Part shown: positions 61,454 to 64,000 of the stretch, one piece after another
Position numbering within the stretch: the stretch's first letter is position 1
How the letters are laid out: the number at the start of each line of letters is the position of its first letter
Source of the DNA: Arsenicicoccus cauae
GTDB taxonomy: Bacteria > Actinomycetota > Actinomycetes > Actinomycetales > Dermatophilaceae
Assembly (NCBI RefSeq): GCF_009707125.1
Contig: NZ_WLVL01000003.1
Span: 38,584 to 102,583, forward strand
DNA length: 64,000 bases
Reading direction: 5' to 3'
Notes under the pieces: model-generated
The model's database searches: none
Told to the model about the DNA's origin: nothing
Seen by the model: the letters and a program-made list of their open reading frames with translations, nothing else
Position numbers and translations under genes: made by a program

Positions 61454-62266
61454 TCAGTGGCGCAGGGCCGGGTGGGCGCCGGCGGCGACGAGCTCGGCGA
61501 CGGCGTCCCGCGGGCTGCCCCCGGTGACGAGGGACTCTCCGACGAGGACCGCGTCGGCGCCGGCGCGGGCGAGCTCGAGCACGTCGTGCGGTCCGCGGAC
61601 CCCCGACTCGGCGACCCGCACGACCGTGTCGGGCAGCACCGCGGCGACCCGGCCGAAGGTCGAGCGGTCGACCTCGAGTGTCTTGAGGTTGCGGTTGTTG
61701 ACGCCGACGACCCGGGCGCCGGCGTCGAGGGCCCGGCGCGCCTCGTCCTCGTCGTGCACCTCGACCAGGGCCGTCATGCCGAGGGACTCGGCACGCTCAC
61801 GCATCGAGACCAGGACGGGCTGCTCGAGGGCCGCCACGATGAGCAGGATGACATCGGCGCCGTGCGCCCGCGCCTCCCACAGCTGGTAGGGCTCGACCAT
61901 GAAGTCCTTGCGCAGCACCGGCACGTCCACGGCGGCCCGCACCGTGTCGAGGTCGGCCAGGCTCCCGCCGAACCTGCGCTCCTCGGTGAGGACGCTGATG
62001 ACGCTGGCCCCGCCGGCCTGGTAGTCGGCTGCGAGCCCGGCCGGGTCGGCGATCAGGGCCAGGGCGCCCTTGCTGGGGCTCGACCGCTTGACCTCGGCGA
62101 TCACCCGGACACCGGCGGTGCGGCCCGCGGCGAGGGCGGCTCGGGCGTCCTTGGCGGGCTCGACCTGCGAGGCGCGCTGCTTCAGCTCCTCCAGGGAGGC
62201 CTGCGCCTGACGGCGCGCGAGATCGTCGCGGACGCCGCCGATGATGTCGTCGAGTACCGAAGCCAC
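61454..62266 (-). CDS. trpC: Indole-3-glycerol phosphate synthase
   Basis: 270 residues. [13 protein letters not shown] (catalytic lysine), [37 protein letters not shown] and [10 protein letters not shown] are the family blocks. First gene of trpC-trpB-trpA-mauE-dsbA-lgt. The upstream trp genes (trpE and so on) are not in the window. GTG at 62266 preceded by TAGCCT at 6 bases; no ribosome site or attenuator peptide is visible. Confidence 0.96.
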   Translation of the reverse strand: MASVLDDIIGGVRDDLARRQAQASLEELKQRASQVEPAKDARAALAAGRTAGVRVIAEVKRSSPSKGALALIADPAGLAADYQAGGASVISVLTEERRFGGSLADLDTVRAAVDVPVLRKDFMVEPYQLWEARAHGADVILLIVAALEQPVLVSMRERAESLGMTALVEVHDEDEARRALDAGARVVGVNNRNLKTLEVDRSTFGRVAAVLPDTVVRVAESGVRGPHDVLELARAGADAVLVGESLVTGGSPRDAVAELVAAGAHPALRH

Positions 62267-62272
62267 GGCCTC

Positions 62273-62278
62273 AGGCTA
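62273..62278 (-). promoter_or_regulatory. Leaderless -10 box of the trpC operon
   Basis: TAGCCT, 6 bases, GTG at 62266. A leaderless start leaves no room for classical trp attenuation. Confidence 0.6.
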
Positions 62279-62318
62279 GCCACTGGTGGCGCGGTCACCG
62301 AATCCGTCCACCCGTCGG

Positions 62319-62780
62319 CTAGGGCTGCCACCACGACAGCGGCGCCCACCAGCGGGCCACGCCGAAGGCGCACCACAGCAGGAGCACCGCTGCGGCCCAG
62401 CGTCCGGCCGGGGCCTCCTGCAGACGTATGACGACCGGGTCCGCTCCCCCGACGCGGGCCGCCCGCCAGGCCACCACGACCCAGGCGATGGTGCCGGCCA
62501 CGACGGCCACCACCGCAAGCAGGGTGGGGGCGTTGGACGACACGGCGGCGAGCAGGTCGCCGCGCACGAGGTCGTTGACCGAGCGGAGGCCTCCGCACCA
62601 CGGGCACGGCATACCGGTGATCGTCAGGAACGGGCAGCTCCCCCACGACCCCGCCACGTGGGGATCCCGCACGGCCAGGGTGCCGAGCGCCAGGGCCTCG
62701 CCGGTCAGCAGCCCCAGCGGCAGGGCGGGCCTTGCCCGCGGGCCGGCGGGGGCCGGTGCCGGGGTGGAGGTCTGCTGCAC
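62319..62780 (-). CDS. DUF2752 membrane protein
   Basis: 153 residues. The DUF2752 core CPFLTITGMPCPWCGGLRSV (three cysteines) precedes two membrane segments (APTLLAVVAVVAGTIAWVVV, WAAAVLLLWCAFGVARWW). Function unknown; the CPxCG-like motif might bind metal. GTG at 62780 after TATCGT at 6 bases. Upstream of trpC on the same strand. Confidence 0.88.
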   Translation of the reverse strand: MQQTSTPAPAPAGPRARPALPLGLLTGEALALGTLAVRDPHVAGSWGSCPFLTITGMPCPWCGGLRSVNDLVRGDLLAAVSSNAPTLLAVVAVVAGTIAWVVVAWRAARVGGADPVVIRLQEAPAGRWAAAVLLLWCAFGVARWWAPLSWWQP

Positions 62781-62786
62781 CAGGCC

Positions 62787-62792
62787 ACGATA
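62787..62792 (-). promoter_or_regulatory. Leaderless -10 box of the DUF2752 gene
   Basis: TATCGT, 6 bases, GTG at 62780. Confidence 0.5.
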
Positions 62793-62904
62793 CGGCCACG
62801 ACCTGCGGACGCACGGGTGACGTCCACGGCGCGCCCCCGGCCGGCGGCTAGCGTGGCAGCGCCGCCCTGACGGGCGTGTCCGTCACCGACGAGAGGGGAA
62901 ATCC

Positions 62905-63465
62905 ATGACCGACCACCCGCAGAACCCGCCGCCCCCGGCCGGCGAGCCCGAGCGTCCCGCCTCGGGCGGCGCGTACGGCAGCCAGCCCTACGGGAGCCAG
63001 CCCTACGGGAGCCAACCGTACGGGAGCCAGCCCTACCAGCCGGCCGACGGTCAGACCGGTGGCGCTCAGCCGTATGACGGGGGCCAGCCGCCCTACGGGG
63101 ACCAGCCCTACGGCCAGGGCTACGCCCCGCAGCCGCAGGGCACGAACGTGCTGGGCATCATCGCCCTGATCCTCGGCATCCTGTCGATCCCGCTCGCGTG
63201 CTGCGGGGGCTGGCCGGGCCTGCTCGCCGGCATCGTCGCGATCGTCCTCGGCGTGATGGGCAACAAGAAGGCCAAGCAGGGCCTCGTCGGGGGCAAGGGC
63301 CTGTCGATGGCGGGTCTGATCCTCGGCATCATCGGCACCGTGATGGGGATCGCGATGCTGGTGTTCACGATCATGTTCGCGGACCTCGCGCAGAAGTGCC
63401 AGCAGTACGACCAGGACCCGGCCAAGATGCAGCAGTGCGTCACGGACGAGTTCAACAAGCGCTGA
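62905..63465 (+). CDS. DUF4190 membrane protein with Gly/Tyr/Gln repeats
   Basis: 186 residues. N-terminal 80 residues are disordered, with four YGSQP repeats (residues 24-43) and further PYG motifs. Then LGIIALILGILSIPLACCGG and GLSMAGLILGIIGTVMGIAM, the two-helix DUF4190 hairpin, and a short Cys-containing tail (KCQQYDQDPAKMQQCVTDEF). Common in actinobacteria; function unknown. ATG at 62905 with GAGAGGGGAAA upstream. A terminator at 63474-63497 ends it before the IS element. Confidence 0.88.
   Translation: MTDHPQNPPPPAGEPERPASGGAYGSQPYGSQPYGSQPYGSQPYQPADGQTGGAQPYDGGQPPYGDQPYGQGYAPQPQGTNVLGIIALILGILSIPLACCGGWPGLLAGIVAIVLGVMGNKKAKQGLVGGKGLSMAGLILGIIGTVMGIAMLVFTIMFADLAQKCQQYDQDPAKMQQCVTDEFNKR
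62974..63033 (+). repeat. Four 15-base tandem repeats encoding YGSQP
   Basis: Near-identical units of TACGGGAGCCAGCCC type within the DUF4190 gene. Slippage could change copy number without breaking frame. Confidence 0.85.
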
Positions 63466-63473
63466 GTCTCAGC

Positions 63474-63497
63474 TGGGGCGCCCTGACGCGCGCCCCA
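63474..63497 (+). terminator. Terminator after the DUF4190 gene
   Basis: TGGGGCGC (63474-63481) pairs with GCGCCCCA (63490-63497) with an 8-base loop. Confidence 0.65.
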
Positions 63498-63537
63498 CGA
63501 ATATCGTGAGGGTTTGGTCCAAGGATGTTGGATGTCG

Positions 63538-63581
63538 TGTCTCGGTACATGTGGGACGCGATGTCTCGATGGATGTGAGAC
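63538..63581 (-). mobile_element. Probable end of the IS481-like element
   Basis: TGTCTCGGTACATGTGGGAC (63538-63557) and TGTCTCGATGGATGTGAGAC (63562-63581) are direct repeats 24 bases apart; each is internally dyad-like (GTCTC...GAGAC). They lie 3 bases beyond the transposase stop, where a terminal inverted repeat and transposase sites are expected. The other end is outside the window, so the exact boundary is not provable. Confidence 0.55.
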
Positions 63582-63584
63582 AGG

Positions 63585-64000
63585 TTAGGCGATGAGCTGG
63601 CCTTGGTTGCGTCGGTCGCGGTCGAGGGTGAGGTGGCCGAGGTGATGGCCGTCGTGGTCGTGGACGTTGGCGTGCTGCCCGTCGATCACGACGGTCATCG
63701 TCTGTCCGGTGTGGGCCCGTCCGATGGTGATGCTGGTGCCGTGCATCCAGACTCGGCCGGTCTTGTCGACGCGGGCGGCGTAGATGTGGGCGTCGGTCTG
63801 AGCGGGCAGGCTGGTGGGGCCGCCGAGCGCTGGGGCGTTGGCCCAGGTGGCGGCGGGGGTAGCGCGGATGGCCGAGTGCCAGCGTTGGGTGTTGTACCAG
63901 TCCTGGTACTGGTCGCATAGGGCCTGCATGTGCGTCAGCGTCTGGGGCTGGTGCCCGCTGGCTGCGAGCCACTTGTTGAAGGTCTGGTGGTGCCGTTCGA
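63585..64000 (-). CDS. IS481-family transposase, C-terminal part (start outside window)
   Basis: The last 138 residues of a DDE integrase-core transposase. The segment reading HHQTFNKWLAASGHQPQTL, then YQDWYNTQRWHSAIRATPAA, with the glutamate-containing ER before HHQTF, is typical of IS481 proteins (the YNxxRPHSAL block). After it comes an unusual tail of about 85 residues predicted as beta-rich (AHIYAARVDKTGRVWMHG, HDHDGHHLGHLTLDRD), seen in some actinobacterial members. Stop is TAA, rare here. The gene continues past base 64000. Confidence 0.85.
   Translation of the reverse strand, partial: ERHHQTFNKWLAASGHQPQTLTHMQALCDQYQDWYNTQRWHSAIRATPAATWANAPALGGPTSLPAQTDAHIYAARVDKTGRVWMHGTSITIGRAHTGQTMTVVIDGQHANVHDHDGHHLGHLTLDRDRRNQGQLIA

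Noticed and set aside
62974..63033. CRISPR-like short repeats
   Set aside because: Repeats are directly adjacent, in frame and encode YGSQP; there are no spacers.

Overview
The window is very GC-rich, with almost every ORF GC-biased at third positions. It carries whiA, an ANTAR response regulator of the PdtaR type, a mycothiol-associated MDMPI-fold protein and a CoaE-GrpB fusion. Together these point to an actinomycete, most likely a Micrococcales relative such as the Intrasporangiaceae; the family-level guess is inference. Most genes lie on the minus strand. Gene order largely follows blocks known from Mycobacterium and other Actinobacteria: uvrC-rapZ-yvcK-whiA-gap-pgk-tpiA, and trpC-trpB-trpA-lgt-pyk-pdtaR-polA-rpsA-coaE-uvrB-uvrA.

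Layout, left to right. 1-9785 (minus): end of hemQ, the lower-glycolysis operon gap-pgk-tpiA, the rapZ-yvcK-whiA morphogenesis cluster, decayed remnants of a tetR/eamA pair, and uvrC. 9786-15760 (plus): a five-gene branched-chain amino acid type ABC importer (livJHMGF), led by a 370-base regulatory region with tandem GTAAC/GTCAC elements. 15828-19189: a C-terminally truncated VOC protein, a RibD-C-like reductase and a large zinc-ribbon membrane protein. 19286-23913: uvrA and, divergently, an MDMPI protein plus a metallo-beta-lactamase-fold hydrolase. 24013-28129: threonine catabolism (tdh-kbl), a cytosolic beta-lactamase-fold protein and an RhtA-like exporter. 28184-34654: a TerC-family exporter behind a yybP-ykoY manganese riboswitch, a shortened YjbR protein, uvrB, coaE-grpB and rpsA. 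34798-37495: a methyltransferase and formyl-THF synthetase.

37533-46475 holds a tightly coupled six-gene Mrp/Mnh cation/proton antiporter operon downstream of polA. 46495-51000 holds a thioesterase, an acetyltransferase, a DUF554 protein, pdtaR, tRNA-Leu(CAA) and pyk. 51022-57064 is glutamate synthase (gltBD). 57199-62266 is lgt, a DsbA/MauE thiol-redox pair and trpABC. The right end has a DUF2752 protein, a DUF4190 protein and the start of an IS481-like insertion sequence.

No clearly new multi-gene defence or biosynthetic system is visible; this is mostly core genome. The best leads are sequence-level. At least a dozen genes, including uvrB, uvrC, polA, coaE, pyk, pdtaR and trpC, have a TAnnnT-like -10 box 6-7 bases before the start codon, as expected for leaderless mRNAs. 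The word GGCATAC is over-represented in all reading frames and forces rare codons. The Mn riboswitch has an apparent ribosome-site-sequestering hairpin. Several genes (tetR/eamA, yjbR, VOC) are caught in decay.
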